The notes under the pieces: model-generated
What the model saw: the letters and a program-made list of their open reading frames with translations, nothing else
What the model was told of the DNA's origin: nothing
Database searches by the model: none
Made by a program: the position numbers and the translations under genes
Shown: positions 49,580 through 59,366 of the stretch, in pieces
Layout: each line of letters starts with the position of its first letter
How positions within the stretch are numbered: the first letter of the stretch is position 1
Origin: an uncultured Eubacteriales bacterium
Lineage (GTDB): Bacteria; Bacillota; Clostridia; Christensenellales; Aristaeellaceae
Assembly (NCBI GenBank): GCA_900315675.1
Contig: OMZY01000003.1
Span: forward strand, 186,001 to 250,000
Direction: 5' to 3'
Length of the DNA: 64,000 nucleotides

Positions 49580-51643
49580 ATGACCAAACTTGCCAAGATC
49601 CTGTCCCTGGTTCTGGCGCTGACCATGCTGTGCGGTGTGGCTTTCGCCGAAGAAGTCGTGTATGAACGCGGCGACGATGACGAAATCTACGACGCAGTAT
49701 TGGGCGATTTCACTGCCCTGATGGAAGCTGCTGAAGCTGCTGAAACCATCGATGAGCGGTTCATCCTTGAAGCCAAGGCTGAAGCTTATCTGCTGGACAG
49801 CGCTGTGATGATCCCCACCACGACCCAGGGCGGCGCCTATCAGATCGACCGCCGTGCCTATCGTACTGCTCCCTATGTTAACTGGGGAAATGACGATGAC
49901 CGCTGGGGCACCATCGTTCTGTGCAACGAACTCCTGAAGAAGGAAGACCGTGAAGTCCTGAAGGAAGCCTGGGCAAAGGCCGTTGCCGGCGAAGCCGAAT
50001 ACGACCCCAAGGCGCTCCTGACCGAAATGGGCTACACCTTCAACAAGGACTATAAGATCACTTTCCAGACTGCTCCTGTTACCCTGGACTGGCTGAACAC
50101 CTCCTCCCAGAGCGACACCGAAATCACGGTGCAGACTGTGGACGGCCTGGTGCAGTACAACAACCTGGGCGTTATGCAGCCCAAGCTGGCCAAGAGCTGG
50201 GACATCAGCGAAGACGGCCTGACCTATACCTTCCATCTCCGCGATGACGCGAAGTGGTACACCTCTGAGGGCACAGAGTATGCTCCCGTAACCGCGAAGG
50301 ACTTCGTGGCCGGCTTCCGTCACATGCTGGATGCCAAGGCCGGTCTGGAGTGGCTGGTTGACGGCGTCATCAAGGGCGCTACCGATTACTATGCCAAGGG
50401 CGGCGCCTGGGAAGACGTTGGCTACGAAGCTGCTGACGACAACACCCTGGTTATCACCCTGGAGAAACCCACTTCCTATTTCATGACCATGCTGACCTAC
50501 AGCTGCTTCCTGCCGATCTGCGAAGACTGGTATCTGAGCCACGGCGGTGTGTACGGCGGCGAAGAGTTTACGGCTGCTTCCGCTGATACCGCTACCTACA
50601 CCTTCGGCCAGAATACGGACGTGTCCTCCCAGGTTTACTGCGGACCGTTCCTGCTCCAGAAGCTGGTTACCGATTCCGAGATCGTTGTGAAGAAGAACGA
50701 GAACTACTACGATGCTGACAAGATCAACCTGGACAGCATCACCTGGATCTATGACAACGGTGAGAACCCCACCCAGTACTACAATGACACTGTCGCCGGC
50801 ACCTATGTTGCCTGCGCTCTGACTGAAGCTACCGGCACCCTGAAGCTGGCGAAGGAAGACGGCAACTTCGACAAGTATGCCTTCGTGACCGACACGACTT
50901 CCACCTCCTACTTCGGCGGCCTGAACATGAACCGCGGCACCTTCGCCCTGGCCAGCGGCGCCTGCGCCACCACGAAGACTGAACAGCAGAAGATCGACAC
51001 CCAGGTTGCTCTGTGGAACAAGAACTTCCGTAAGGCTGTGCAGCACGCTTTCGACAAGGGAACCTACAATGCGGTATCCCGCGGCGAAGAACTGAAGTAC
51101 GCTTCCCTGCGCAACATGTACACTCACCCCGAATTTGTGCAGCTGAGCGCGGACACCAAGGACGCGGACGGCAACGAATTCAAGGCCGGTACCCTGTACG
51201 GCGAGATCGTGCAGTTCTATCTTGACCAGATGGGCGCCAAGGTCAAGGTGGCTGACGCCTGCGACGGCTGGTTCCAGCCCGAAGCTGCCAAGGAATACCT
51301 GGCTGCAGCGAAGGAAGAACTGGGCGACACCGTGAGCTACCCGATCGTGATCGACGTTGTGTACTACGGCGCCAGCGCCGGCCAGACTGCTCAGGCTCAG
51401 GCCTACAAGCAGAAGGTCGAAGAGACGCTGGGTGCTGAAAACGTCGTGATCAGCCTGATCGAAGCGACCACTCCCGAAGACTTCTACGCCTGCGGCTATC
51501 GTGCCAGCAACGGCGAAGCCGGAAACTTCGATATGTTCTACGGCTCCGGCTGGGGTCCTGACTACGGCGATCCCAATACTTACCTGAACACCTTCCTGGG
51601 CGGCGGCGCCGGCTATATGACCAAGGTGATCGGTCTGTATTAA
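49580..51643 (+). CDS. oppA: Oligopeptide-binding protein (SBP family 5), apparently circularly permuted
   Basis: A 687-residue secreted peptide-binding protein with signal peptide MTKLAKILSLVLALTMLCGV then AFA, SPase I type (no typical lipobox). The family 5 core runs from about 155 (TLDWLNTSSQSDTEI; LAKSWDISEDGLTYTFHLRD) to the end (SGWGPDYGDPNTYLNTF). Two things are odd. The chain stops soon after that motif, where normal family members go on for about 100 residues to an EAxxLLxxAVxIP segment. That segment (IDERFILEAKAEAYLLDSAV then MIP) is found instead at residues 57-79, straight after the signal peptide. It looks like a circular permutant. First gene of the Opp operon. Confidence 0.9.
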   Translation: MTKLAKILSLVLALTMLCGVAFAEEVVYERGDDDEIYDAVLGDFTALMEAAEAAETIDERFILEAKAEAYLLDSAVMIPTTTQGGAYQIDRRAYRTAPYVNWGNDDDRWGTIVLCNELLKKEDREVLKEAWAKAVAGEAEYDPKALLTEMGYTFNKDYKITFQTAPVTLDWLNTSSQSDTEITVQTVDGLVQYNNLGVMQPKLAKSWDISEDGLTYTFHLRDDAKWYTSEGTEYAPVTAKDFVAGFRHMLDAKAGLEWLVDGVIKGATDYYAKGGAWEDVGYEAADDNTLVITLEKPTSYFMTMLTYSCFLPICEDWYLSHGGVYGGEEFTAASADTATYTFGQNTDVSSQVYCGPFLLQKLVTDSEIVVKKNENYYDADKINLDSITWIYDNGENPTQYYNDTVAGTYVACALTEATGTLKLAKEDGNFDKYAFVTDTTSTSYFGGLNMNRGTFALASGACATTKTEQQKIDTQVALWNKNFRKAVQHAFDKGTYNAVSRGEELKYASLRNMYTHPEFVQLSADTKDADGNEFKAGTLYGEIVQFYLDQMGAKVKVADACDGWFQPEAAKEYLAAAKEELGDTVSYPIVIDVVYYGASAGQTAQAQAYKQKVEETLGAENVVISLIEATTPEDFYACGYRASNGEAGNFDMFYGSGWGPDYGDPNTYLNTFLGGGAGYMTKVIGLY

Positions 51644-51687
51644 TTCCGGAATATCTGATCCAAGGCTGCCATTTCGGCAGAAGGGGA

Positions 51688-51715
51688 TGGGGAAGCGGCG
51701 TATGCCGCTTCCCCA
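51688..51715 (+). terminator. Attenuator-like hairpin between oppA and oppB
   Basis: TGGGGAAGCGGC pairs with GCCGCTTCCCCA around GTAT; CCTGTCCTTTTTCC follows. Likely a partial terminator giving excess binding protein. Confidence 0.75.
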
Positions 51716-51765
51716 CCTGTCCTTTTTCCGAAAAGGTATATTTTATTAAATAAGTTGGTGTATTC

Positions 51766-53349
51766 ATGAAAAAATACTTGGGAAAACGGATCCTGCTGTC
51801 CATCCTTTCCCTGATTATTGTGGTCGGAACGGTCATGCTGCTGGTATTTACCGTCATCAACCGCAATGTCATTTTCCAGATGGACGACACATGGAACAAA
51901 AAGAGCAATAATGACCGTATTTACTACGAATATACGATGTATTCGAAATACGGTTATCTTGACTTTACTGATTACTCAAACTTCCTGAAAAACAAGTATG
52001 AGCCTCTCTACGGCAGTGAATATACCAAGAATGCCGATTACAAGGCGGACAAGGCAGCGATCCAGGACGAGAATACGTACCTGGAGAATGCTTCTGTACA
52101 GGAATTTATTGCCCAGAATGAAGAAAAGGGTTTCAAAGCGACTTATGTGGCTCCGGCCCGAGCCAAGTCGGGCAAGGTCAAGACAGGCGGCAATGCCTAT
52201 CTGCTGGCCGTTCATGAAAAAAGCGTGTTTACACGCCTGTGGGATTATTTTACCCATCTGATTACTTTGGAAACAACGCGCGACGTCACCGATCCCGCAC
52301 TGACGGAACGCTATATCCGGTTGGAGAAAGATCCCTACAGCGGCTTCTATGCCCTGGTGGGTTCCGGCACAACCCATAAATACCTGCTGTATGTGGACGG
52401 GCGCTTCCCGTTCATCCACCAGAATTTCCTGCACCTGAACATCGGAACCTCCTATACCCGCTACCGCGGACAGGAGATCACGGACGTTATCCACCGCCCC
52501 GTAGGGGATCAGGTGAAACTCAAATCCCAGTATCCGGCCAAGCTGGGTACGGATGAGTATACGGAAACAGCTATCGATTTCCACAGCCTGACCTATAACT
52601 ACAATCCCCGTACCGCGTCTGAAGAAAAACAGTTCCCGGATCAGTATACGAATTATTCCTATAACTACGGTGGATTGTCCATGATTGAGAATTCCTTTGT
52701 CATGGGCCTGATTGCCACGCTGATTGCCTACCTGCTGGGCCTGCCGCTGGGCATCCTGATGTCCCGGTATAAGGATGGCCTGTTCGACAAGCTCGGCAAC
52801 GCCTATATTATCTTTATTATGGCTGTGCCGCCGCTGGCATACATTTTCCTGTTTGCCTCGGCCGGAACCAGCCTGCTGCATCTGCCCTACAAGTTTGCTA
52901 ACGCCCAGGTGAAGATTACGGCGTATGTCCTGCCTATTATTTCCATGGCGCTGCCGTCCATCGGCGGCCTGATGAAGTGGATGCGCCGCTATATGATTGA
53001 CCAGATGAACAGCGACTATGTGAAGTTCGCACGGGCTGAGGGACTGAGCGAGCGGGAAATCTACCGCAAGCACATTTCCCCCAACGCCATGATTTACCTG
53101 GTTCATGGCATCCCGGCCAACATCCTGGGCTGCCTGGTGGGCGCCATCGTTACGGAACGGGTATATTCCGTTCCCGGCGTCGGTAACCTGCTGACCACAG
53201 CCTTGGCCGGCCACGACAACGGCATTATTGTGGCCTGTACCCTGTTCTATACAACCTTGTCCCTGATTTCTGTCATCCTGGGTGACCTGCTGCTGGCGAA
53301 AAAAGACCCGCGGATCTCGCTCACTACCAGTAAAGGAGGTGGGCGGTAA
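51766..53349 (+). CDS. oppB: Oligopeptide ABC permease OppB-like, with long extracellular insertion
   Basis: A 527-residue permease. TM1 is in the first 32 residues (KRILLSILSLIIVVGTVMLL). Then comes a roughly 270-residue hydrophilic region (about 40-305, Tyr/Lys/Asp-rich), where ordinary OppB proteins of about 310 residues have a short loop. The standard C-terminal core follows: FVMGLIATLIAYLLGLPLGI, FARAEGLSEREIYRKHISPN (EAA loop) and VTERVYSVPGVGNLLTTAL. The insertion should face the outside and may contact the unusual binding protein. It overlaps oppC at a TAATG junction. Confidence 0.92.
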   Translation: MKKYLGKRILLSILSLIIVVGTVMLLVFTVINRNVIFQMDDTWNKKSNNDRIYYEYTMYSKYGYLDFTDYSNFLKNKYEPLYGSEYTKNADYKADKAAIQDENTYLENASVQEFIAQNEEKGFKATYVAPARAKSGKVKTGGNAYLLAVHEKSVFTRLWDYFTHLITLETTRDVTDPALTERYIRLEKDPYSGFYALVGSGTTHKYLLYVDGRFPFIHQNFLHLNIGTSYTRYRGQEITDVIHRPVGDQVKLKSQYPAKLGTDEYTETAIDFHSLTYNYNPRTASEEKQFPDQYTNYSYNYGGLSMIENSFVMGLIATLIAYLLGLPLGILMSRYKDGLFDKLGNAYIIFIMAVPPLAYIFLFASAGTSLLHLPYKFANAQVKITAYVLPIISMALPSIGGLMKWMRRYMIDQMNSDYVKFARAEGLSEREIYRKHISPNAMIYLVHGIPANILGCLVGAIVTERVYSVPGVGNLLTTALAGHDNGIIVACTLFYTTLSLISVILGDLLLAKKDPRISLTTSKGGGR

Positions 53350-54311
53350 TGTCTGAGAACATCAAGACTGTCCAGAACGACTTTGATTTTATCGATATTA
53401 ATTCGATCCAGGCGGAAAAAATCACCGCGCCGCGCTATTCCTACTGGGCAAGCGTATTCCGGGTTTTCTTCAAGAAAAAGATCAACATTCTCCTGATTCT
53501 TCTGTTTGTCCTGCTGATTGCGTGCAGTTTTATCATTCCGGCTATCATACCGTATAATTCCTACGAAAATGTAACGGACGCAAAAACCTACAACCTGACG
53601 CCCGGTGCCGCCATGGAGTATTTCGGCGGAGGCTTTAACCTGAAGTGGATCCTTGGTACCGGCGGACAGGGAAACAGCATTTTTGCCGGCATCTGGGCTT
53701 CTGCCCGCACGAGTCTGCTGCTGGCCGTGATCTGCGCGGCCATCAACATGACAGTCGGTATTGTTGTCGGCGCAATCTGGGGTTACAGCAAACGGCTGGA
53801 CCAGATCCTGCTGATGCTTTACAACACTATTGCCAATGTTCCATATATCCTGCTGATTTCCGTACTGGTGTACATTATCGGTTCCGGTTTCTGGAGCTTT
53901 GTGTTCGCCCTGACGGTGACCGGCTGGCTGAGTATTGCCTACTTCTTCCGGACACAGGTTATGATTATCCGCGACCGGGAGTATTCGCTGGCTTCCCGCT
54001 GCCTGGGCACTCCGATTAACCGGATGATCAGCAAGAACATGCTGCCCTTCCTGACCAGCGTCATCGTGACCTTCCTGGCCACTGAGCTGCCCAGCTACAT
54101 CAGCATGGAAGTTTTCCTGAGCTACATCGGTATCGGCCTGAGTGCGGAAGTGCCTTCCCTGGGCAAGATGATCCAGGAAGCACAGGGTGTATTCATGAAT
54201 TACTGGTGGGAATTCTGGCCGCCCGTAATCATTGCCGCTGCCATTACCATCATCCTGTATGTTCTGGGTCAGAACCTGGCAGACGCCACGGATCCCAGGA
54301 CCCATATGTAA
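53349..54311 (+). CDS. oppC: Oligopeptide ABC permease OppC-like
   Basis: A 320-residue permease with a cytoplasmic N-terminus (about 1-50), TM1 (about 54-76: INILLILLFVLLIACSFIIP), and a typical OppC core. The core includes RTSLLLAVICAAINMTVGIV, the EAA-type loop YSLASRCLGTPINRMISKNM, and a C-terminal FLSYIGIGLSAEVPSLGKMI. Normal family length. It shares a stop-start base with oppB and is followed 16 bp later by oppD. Confidence 0.93.
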   Translation: MSENIKTVQNDFDFIDINSIQAEKITAPRYSYWASVFRVFFKKKINILLILLFVLLIACSFIIPAIIPYNSYENVTDAKTYNLTPGAAMEYFGGGFNLKWILGTGGQGNSIFAGIWASARTSLLLAVICAAINMTVGIVVGAIWGYSKRLDQILLMLYNTIANVPYILLISVLVYIIGSGFWSFVFALTVTGWLSIAYFFRTQVMIIRDREYSLASRCLGTPINRMISKNMLPFLTSVIVTFLATELPSYISMEVFLSYIGIGLSAEVPSLGKMIQEAQGVFMNYWWEFWPPVIIAAAITIILYVLGQNLADATDPRTHM

Positions 54312-54327
54312 GGAGGGAGGAAAAGAA

Positions 54328-56133
54328 ATGGCAAACGAAAACAGAAAAGTCCTCCTTTCCCTGAAGGATGTTACAGTCAAATTCAACGTCCGCGGCCGGA
54401 TCCTGACCGCAATCCGCAACGTATCCCTGGATATCTTTGAAAATGAATCCATCGCCATCGTCGGCGAGTCCGGCTCCGGTAAATCCGTGCTGACCAAGAC
54501 GTTCGCCGGTATGCTGGAAACCAACGGATTTATTCCGGAAGGCAGCATCATTTTTGCGGATGACGAGCTGTCCGATACCCGGGTAAAGCTGACGCCGAAG
54601 AACCGCCAGCTGGTGAAACGTGTGACCGGTATGCTGAACAAGGCTTCAGTACTGGAACGCGGTTCTGCCGAGTATCTGCAGATTCTGGCCAAAGAGCAGG
54701 AAATCAGGCATCAAAAAGGCCTGAACACCGAAGAAGAAGAGAAGTACATAGCCGAACGCAAGGTACTGAAGGACGCTGCGATAGATACCCGGAACTATAT
54801 CCAGACGCTTGACAGACATGCCAAGGCGGATCAGGCGGAAATCGCTGCCTGCGAGAAAAAACTGGCTGAGATCGAAGCAAAACGCAAGGCGCTGGAAGCT
54901 AAACGGGATCAGATTATGAAATCCCGCGGAAATGAATATGCGGGAAGCGCCGAAGCCGCAGAAGACGCCAAAGCCCTGGAAAACCTGAAGGTACTCCGTC
55001 AAAAAAAGATCGAAACGCCTGATCAGGAAGGGAATCCGTATGGACTGAAGGATGAGGTAATCGAGCGCAACAAGATCCTGGCTTATGAAACGCTGCTGTC
55101 TATCGGCCGGTATCCGCTTTATTCACAGCTTCAGTTCATTCCAAAACTGCACAAGGCATTCCGGGACGCTATGAAAGCCGGGGAGGACCTGCGCGATACA
55201 GGCGTATTGAACCGGATTTTCCAGACCTGCGCGTTCTATGTGCAATACCGGTCTGTGGATGAGGAAAAGAATGAAGTGGTGGGCTACGCGATTATCGACT
55301 GCGCCCACGTAAAATATACCAAAGACTGGCAGCAGATCCGCGGATGCCGGATTGCTACGGTATTCCAGGATCCTATGACCAGTCTGAATCCGGTTATCAC
55401 GATTGGTAAGCAGATCATGACGGTGGTGCTGAAGCACCAGAAGTGTTCACAGGAAGAAGCGAAGAAACGTACGCTGGACATCATGGCGAAGGTGGGCATT
55501 CCTGAGCCTGAAAAGCGTTTTGACGATTATCCCTTCCAGTATTCCGGCGGTATGCGGCAGCGTATTGTTATCGCAATCGCCCTGAGCTGCCAGCCGAAGA
55601 TCCTGATCTGCGACGAGCCGACCACGGCTCTGGACGTGACGATTCAGGCTCAGATCCTTCAGTTGATCAAGGATCTGCAGCGTGACCTGGGATTCACCAC
55701 GGTTTATATTACCCACGACCTCGGCGTTGTGGCCAACGTGGCGGAACGCGTGGCTGTGCTGTACGCCGGACAGATTGTTGAGCTGGGTACGGTGGAGGAC
55801 ATTTTCTATGATCCGAAGCATCCCTATACCTGGGCGCTGCTGTCCTCCCTGCCGCAGCTGACCGAACGGGGAACAGACCTGTTCTCCATTCCCGGCACGC
55901 CGCCGTCCCTGTACAACAAGATCACCGGCGACGCGTTTGCGCCGCGGAACCAGTACGCGATGGCAATCGACCTGAAGGAAGAACCGCCCATGTTCCAGGT
56001 CAGCGATACCCATTATGCCAAGACCTGGCTGCTGGATCCCCGGGCACCGAAAACCGAAGCACCGAAGAATATCCAGAACCTGCATGAGAAAATGGTTCAG
56101 ATCTACGGTGATTCCGAAGGCGAGGGAGAGTAA
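54328..56133 (+). CDS. oppD: Oligopeptide ABC ATPase OppD-like, with large insertion
   Basis: A 601-residue ATPase. It has Walker A at 47-54 (GESGSGKS), Q-loop at about 345-350 ([12 protein letters not shown]), signature 405-412 (YSGGMRQR), Walker B about 424-429 (KILICDE) and the H-loop in [10 protein letters not shown]. The C-terminal OppD/DppD oligopeptide domain ends [20 protein letters not shown]. Between Walker A and Q-loop there are about 290 residues where relatives have about 50. The extra roughly 240 (about 85-335) include a Glu/Lys/Ala-rich coiled coil ([20 protein letters not shown]) and a helical domain. The start at 54328 follows AAGGAGGGAGG. Confidence 0.92.
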   Translation: MANENRKVLLSLKDVTVKFNVRGRILTAIRNVSLDIFENESIAIVGESGSGKSVLTKTFAGMLETNGFIPEGSIIFADDELSDTRVKLTPKNRQLVKRVTGMLNKASVLERGSAEYLQILAKEQEIRHQKGLNTEEEEKYIAERKVLKDAAIDTRNYIQTLDRHAKADQAEIAACEKKLAEIEAKRKALEAKRDQIMKSRGNEYAGSAEAAEDAKALENLKVLRQKKIETPDQEGNPYGLKDEVIERNKILAYETLLSIGRYPLYSQLQFIPKLHKAFRDAMKAGEDLRDTGVLNRIFQTCAFYVQYRSVDEEKNEVVGYAIIDCAHVKYTKDWQQIRGCRIATVFQDPMTSLNPVITIGKQIMTVVLKHQKCSQEEAKKRTLDIMAKVGIPEPEKRFDDYPFQYSGGMRQRIVIAIALSCQPKILICDEPTTALDVTIQAQILQLIKDLQRDLGFTTVYITHDLGVVANVAERVAVLYAGQIVELGTVEDIFYDPKHPYTWALLSSLPQLTERGTDLFSIPGTPPSLYNKITGDAFAPRNQYAMAIDLKEEPPMFQVSDTHYAKTWLLDPRAPKTEAPKNIQNLHEKMVQIYGDSEGEGE

Positions 56134-56136
56134 GCA

Positions 56137-57078
56137 ATGGACAATCAGAACAACAGGGAAGTACTGCTTTCCGTCCAGAACCTGGACGTAGTATTTCACC
56201 AGGGAAAGAACAGCTTCAAGGCTGTAAGCGATGTCAGCTTTGACATCTACAAGGGTGAGACTCTCTCGCTGGTGGGCGAATCCGGTTCCGGTAAAACCAC
56301 CATCGGCCGGGCCATTGTGCGGATCAATCCCTGCAGCAACGGAGCTATATATTTCAAGGGAAAAAAGATTTCCGGGAAACTGAGCCGGAAGGATGACCGG
56401 GAAGTGATCCGCAAGATCCAGATGGTTTTCCAGGATCCGGCGGCTTCCCTGAATGAGCGTGCAACGATCGAATATATTATTTCCGAGGGCCTGTACAACT
56501 TCCATCTGTATGAGAATGACCGTGACCGGATGCAGAAGGTGGAAAAGGCAATCAATGATGTCGGCCTGCTGCCCGAACACCTGACACGGTATCCCCACGA
56601 GTTTTCCGGCGGACAGCGGCAGCGCGTCGGACTGGCACGTTCCATCGTTATGGAGCCGGAACTGATTGTGGCGGATGAACCGATCTCTGCACTGGATGTG
56701 TCCATCCGCGCACAGGTACTGAACCTGCTGAAAAAATTCCAGCAGGAACGCGGACTGACTTATCTGTTCATCGCGCATGACCTGTCCATTGTCCGGTTTA
56801 TTTCCGACCGTATTGTTGTTATCTACAAGGGACGGATTATGGAGGTTGCGGAGACTGAAGAACTGTTTGCCTATCCGCTGCATCCCTATACCCGTTCGCT
56901 GATGAGCGCTATTCCGATTCCGGATCCGATTCTGGAAAAGAAGAAGAAGCTCTTTGTGTATGAGCCGAAGGAATACGGCGAAAGCGATCATCCGGAACTG
57001 GTGGATTTGGGCAACGGACACTGGCTGTACGGAACGGCCGAAGAAATTGAAGAAGCGAGACATAAACGCTTCGACTGA
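56137..57078 (+). CDS. oppF: Oligopeptide ABC ATPase OppF-like
   Basis: A 313-residue ATPase of ordinary size. It shows Walker [11 protein letters not shown]-loop [20 protein letters not shown], signature [14 protein letters not shown], Walker [14 protein letters not shown] and FIAHDLSIV, with the C-terminal OppF-like extension ([18 protein letters not shown]). It is the second nucleotide-binding subunit of the importer, starting 3 bp after oppD ends. Confidence 0.94.
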   Translation: MDNQNNREVLLSVQNLDVVFHQGKNSFKAVSDVSFDIYKGETLSLVGESGSGKTTIGRAIVRINPCSNGAIYFKGKKISGKLSRKDDREVIRKIQMVFQDPAASLNERATIEYIISEGLYNFHLYENDRDRMQKVEKAINDVGLLPEHLTRYPHEFSGGQRQRVGLARSIVMEPELIVADEPISALDVSIRAQVLNLLKKFQQERGLTYLFIAHDLSIVRFISDRIVVIYKGRIMEVAETEELFAYPLHPYTRSLMSAIPIPDPILEKKKKLFVYEPKEYGESDHPELVDLGNGHWLYGTAEEIEEARHKRFD

Positions 57079-57098
57079 GAACGGGAAGGAAGTAATAC

Positions 57099-58250
57099 AT
57101 GTTCCGGAATCCCAAGATTGTGATCCGACTGATCCTGTTTATCCTGGCCTTTGCGCTGGCAGTGTTTTCTTTCACCTATGGCGTGAAGCAGATCGGACAC
57201 AGGGAACCCGGCTGGCAGACCATTGAGGTGGACGCGCAGAAAGGACATGTGACCTATACCGGAGGACTGACCTTTATGTACTGGGCGGAAGGCAGCGACG
57301 CTGCGATCCGCGAACTGAGCGATAACGTCAAAAAGGTGTACAGCGATTCCCTTTATCGGAATGTGGAACTGCTGGACGCACGCAATCCCTATGAGGAATC
57401 AGTCAACCTGGCCTCCCTGAATGAAAGGGAAGGCCAGGTTGTTACTGTTTCTGAAAGGCTGGGGAAGGTGCTGAAAGAGGCACTGAATCAAACCAGAGAA
57501 AACGCCGGATACAGCGTATTTGCCGGAGCGCTGTGGAACGAATGGCAGACGCTGCTGTACCTGGACGAACCGCAATCCTTTGATCCGGCGGTAAACGAAG
57601 AACAGGCGGCAAAAATCCGGAAACTGGTTGAGCTGATCAACGCTCCCGATACTTTTTCACTGGAAATTACAGAGAAAGGGTCGGAAACAGAGGTTTGTTT
57701 CAGGACATCTCCTGAATACCGACAGGTTATGGAGGAACTGGAAATAACAGCGCCTGCGCTGGACCTTGGCGTTATGCGGGACGCGGTGCTGATGGATCTG
57801 GTGGCGGAGGATCTCTGCGCCGCCGGTTATACAGAAGGCGTGCTTTACAGCAAAACCGGACTGGCGGTGCTGTGCGGAAAGGGCAGAACGCTGACTGTTT
57901 TCCCTGAGGAGGATGAACGGCCGGAAACGTCCCTGACAGTAACCGGACCGGCAGTTACTCTGCGCTTCAGCGCATCGGAACCCGGAACTGACAATTATGG
58001 CGCCTATGAAGCCGCCGGAATGAAAAGACACGCGTTTTTTGACACAAGGACCGGGGATTTTCATAACCGGATCGAAGACGCGGTGATTGCCGGGGAAGGG
58101 ATTTCTGCCAGGGAGACGGTACGGCAGATGCTGCTGCTGAACTGCGCTGAAGATCCGGAAACTGTCAGCTGGCCGGATTCGATGAGAGGCATCTGGACTT
58201 TACAGGGTGACGCCGCCGGGACTGTTTATGCAGGCGGGGAAAAAGACTAA
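57099..58250 (+). CDS. Membrane-anchored protein resembling a degenerate ApbE (FMN transferase) fold
   Basis: A 383-residue protein with an N-terminal TM helix (about 9-27: IRLILFILAFALAVFSFTYG) and an external body. The order of segments follows ApbE: a start like GLTFMYWAEGSDAAIRELSD; a VNLASLNEREGQVVTVSERL part; a helix, ALNQTRENAGYSVFAGALWN, then EWQ like the TDGAFDPTVGPLxxLW region; LDLGVMRDAVLMDLVAEDLC then AAG like DLGGIAKGYAxDxxxxxLxxxG; and HAFFDTRTGDFH like HIIDPxTGxP. The KG of the FAD-contact segment is changed to DA, so catalysis is doubtful. It is the last gene of the Opp operon (20-bp gap). Function unknown. Confidence 0.65.
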   Translation: MFRNPKIVIRLILFILAFALAVFSFTYGVKQIGHREPGWQTIEVDAQKGHVTYTGGLTFMYWAEGSDAAIRELSDNVKKVYSDSLYRNVELLDARNPYEESVNLASLNEREGQVVTVSERLGKVLKEALNQTRENAGYSVFAGALWNEWQTLLYLDEPQSFDPAVNEEQAAKIRKLVELINAPDTFSLEITEKGSETEVCFRTSPEYRQVMEELEITAPALDLGVMRDAVLMDLVAEDLCAAGYTEGVLYSKTGLAVLCGKGRTLTVFPEEDERPETSLTVTGPAVTLRFSASEPGTDNYGAYEAAGMKRHAFFDTRTGDFHNRIEDAVIAGEGISARETVRQMLLLNCAEDPETVSWPDSMRGIWTLQGDAAGTVYAGGEKD

Positions 58251-58294
58251 AAAAGGCTCATCGTCGCAGCGGTGACAATGAACAATGGCGAAGG

Positions 58295-58327
58295 AAACGG
58301 TTTCCGAAAGGAAACCGTTTTTTTGAT
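58295..58327 (+). terminator. Terminator of the Opp operon
   Basis: AAACGGTTTCC pairs with GGAAACCGTTT around GAAA, followed by a run of Ts. Confidence 0.9.
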
Positions 58328-58418
58328 TTGTGCGGCTTTCAGCAGATTGGGGGATGATACCCGGATGACGGGTAATACCAGGAGGCAGAATTTTTACAAG
58401 TGTAAAGGAAAAAAGATA

Positions 58419-58448
58419 TTGACTTTGCTGAGGCGGTTATGATATATT
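58419..58448 (+). promoter_or_regulatory. Probable promoter of the ABC-2 exporter operon
   Basis: -35 TTGACT at 58419-58424 and -10 TATATT at 58443-58448 (18-bp spacer; GATATA at 16 bp is an alternative). Confidence 0.55.
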
Positions 58449-58556
58449 CCTGCTCACCGTCGTATTGATAATTCAGGATTCATACAAGAATTCAGGATAA
58501 TCCGCTGCGAAATAATGCCCGATGAGATACGGGATAAAAAAGCCGGAGGATTTGTC

Positions 58557-59366
58557 ATGAGCTATATTTTTGTCGACCATCTTTGTAAGTCTTTTGTTGT
58601 CCGCAAAAAGCGTGAGAAGGGTGCTTTGCTGCGGGAAAAAGAGACCGTGCACGCGCTGAAGGATGTCTCCTTTGAGATCGAAAAAGGAGAGCTGGTGGGC
58701 TATATCGGGCCGAACGGAGCGGGGAAGTCCACCACGGTCAAGATCCTGTCCGGCATCCTGGTGCCGGACAGCGGGACAGTGCGCGTCGGCGGCAGGACGC
58801 CCTGGGAAAACCGGAAGGAGCATGTGAGCCACATCGGGGTAGTATTCGGCCAGCGGACCCAGCTGTGGTGGGACGTGCCGCTGCTGGACAGCTATTCCCT
58901 GCTGAAGGACATCTACAGGGTGCCGGAGGAAAAGTACCGCAAGCGGCTGGATGAACTGACGGAGGCGCTGCAGCTGGGTGACCTGCTGCGGACGCCGCTG
59001 CGGCTGCTGAGCCTGGGACAGCGCATGCGGGCGGAGCTTTGCGGCAGCCTGCTGCACAGTCCGGAGCTGCTGTTCCTGGATGAGCCGACCATCGGTCTGG
59101 ACGCGGTGAGCAAGCTGTCCCTGCGGGACTTCCTGCTGTGGGAGAACAAGGAACGGGGAACTACAATCCTGCTGACAACCCATGACATGGAGGATATTGC
59201 GGCCCTATGTTCCCGGGTGATGGTCATCGGCCACGGCAGCAAGCTGTATGACGGCGGACTGCAGGAGATGATCTCGAAATACGATGAAAAGCGAACCATG
59301 CAGGTGGAGGAACATCAGAATATCGACCTGGTAATCGCGGCGATGTACAGGGATCTTGGCCTTTGA
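58557..59366 (+). CDS. ABC-2 exporter ATPase subunit
   Basis: A 269-residue ATPase with Walker A GPNGAGKSTT, the Q-loop region GVVFGQRTQLWWDVPLLDSY (the GQRxQLWWD signature of the DUF990/ViologenR-type exporter ATPases), LLSLGQRMRAELCGSLLHSP (signature) and LLFLDEPTIGLD (Walker B). The start at 58557 follows CCGGAGGA. It is encoded with two ABC-2-type permeases, separated from them by hairpin array D. The substrate is unknown; related systems export drugs or lipids. Confidence 0.9.
   Translation: MSYIFVDHLCKSFVVRKKREKGALLREKETVHALKDVSFEIEKGELVGYIGPNGAGKSTTVKILSGILVPDSGTVRVGGRTPWENRKEHVSHIGVVFGQRTQLWWDVPLLDSYSLLKDIYRVPEEKYRKRLDELTEALQLGDLLRTPLRLLSLGQRMRAELCGSLLHSPELLFLDEPTIGLDAVSKLSLRDFLLWENKERGTTILLTTHDMEDIAALCSRVMVIGHGSKLYDGGLQEMISKYDEKRTMQVEEHQNIDLVIAAMYRDLGL

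Larger units (their letters stand above)
58251..58556. other. Intergenic region before the ABC-2 exporter
   Basis: Contains the terminator at 58295-58327, a short ACCCGGATGACGGGT palindrome and the exporter promoter. No gene seen. Confidence 0.6.

Noticed and set aside
49526-51127. 533-codon minus-strand frame opposite oppA
   Set aside because: Shadow of oppA; the plus strand has signal peptide, promoter and ribosome-binding site.
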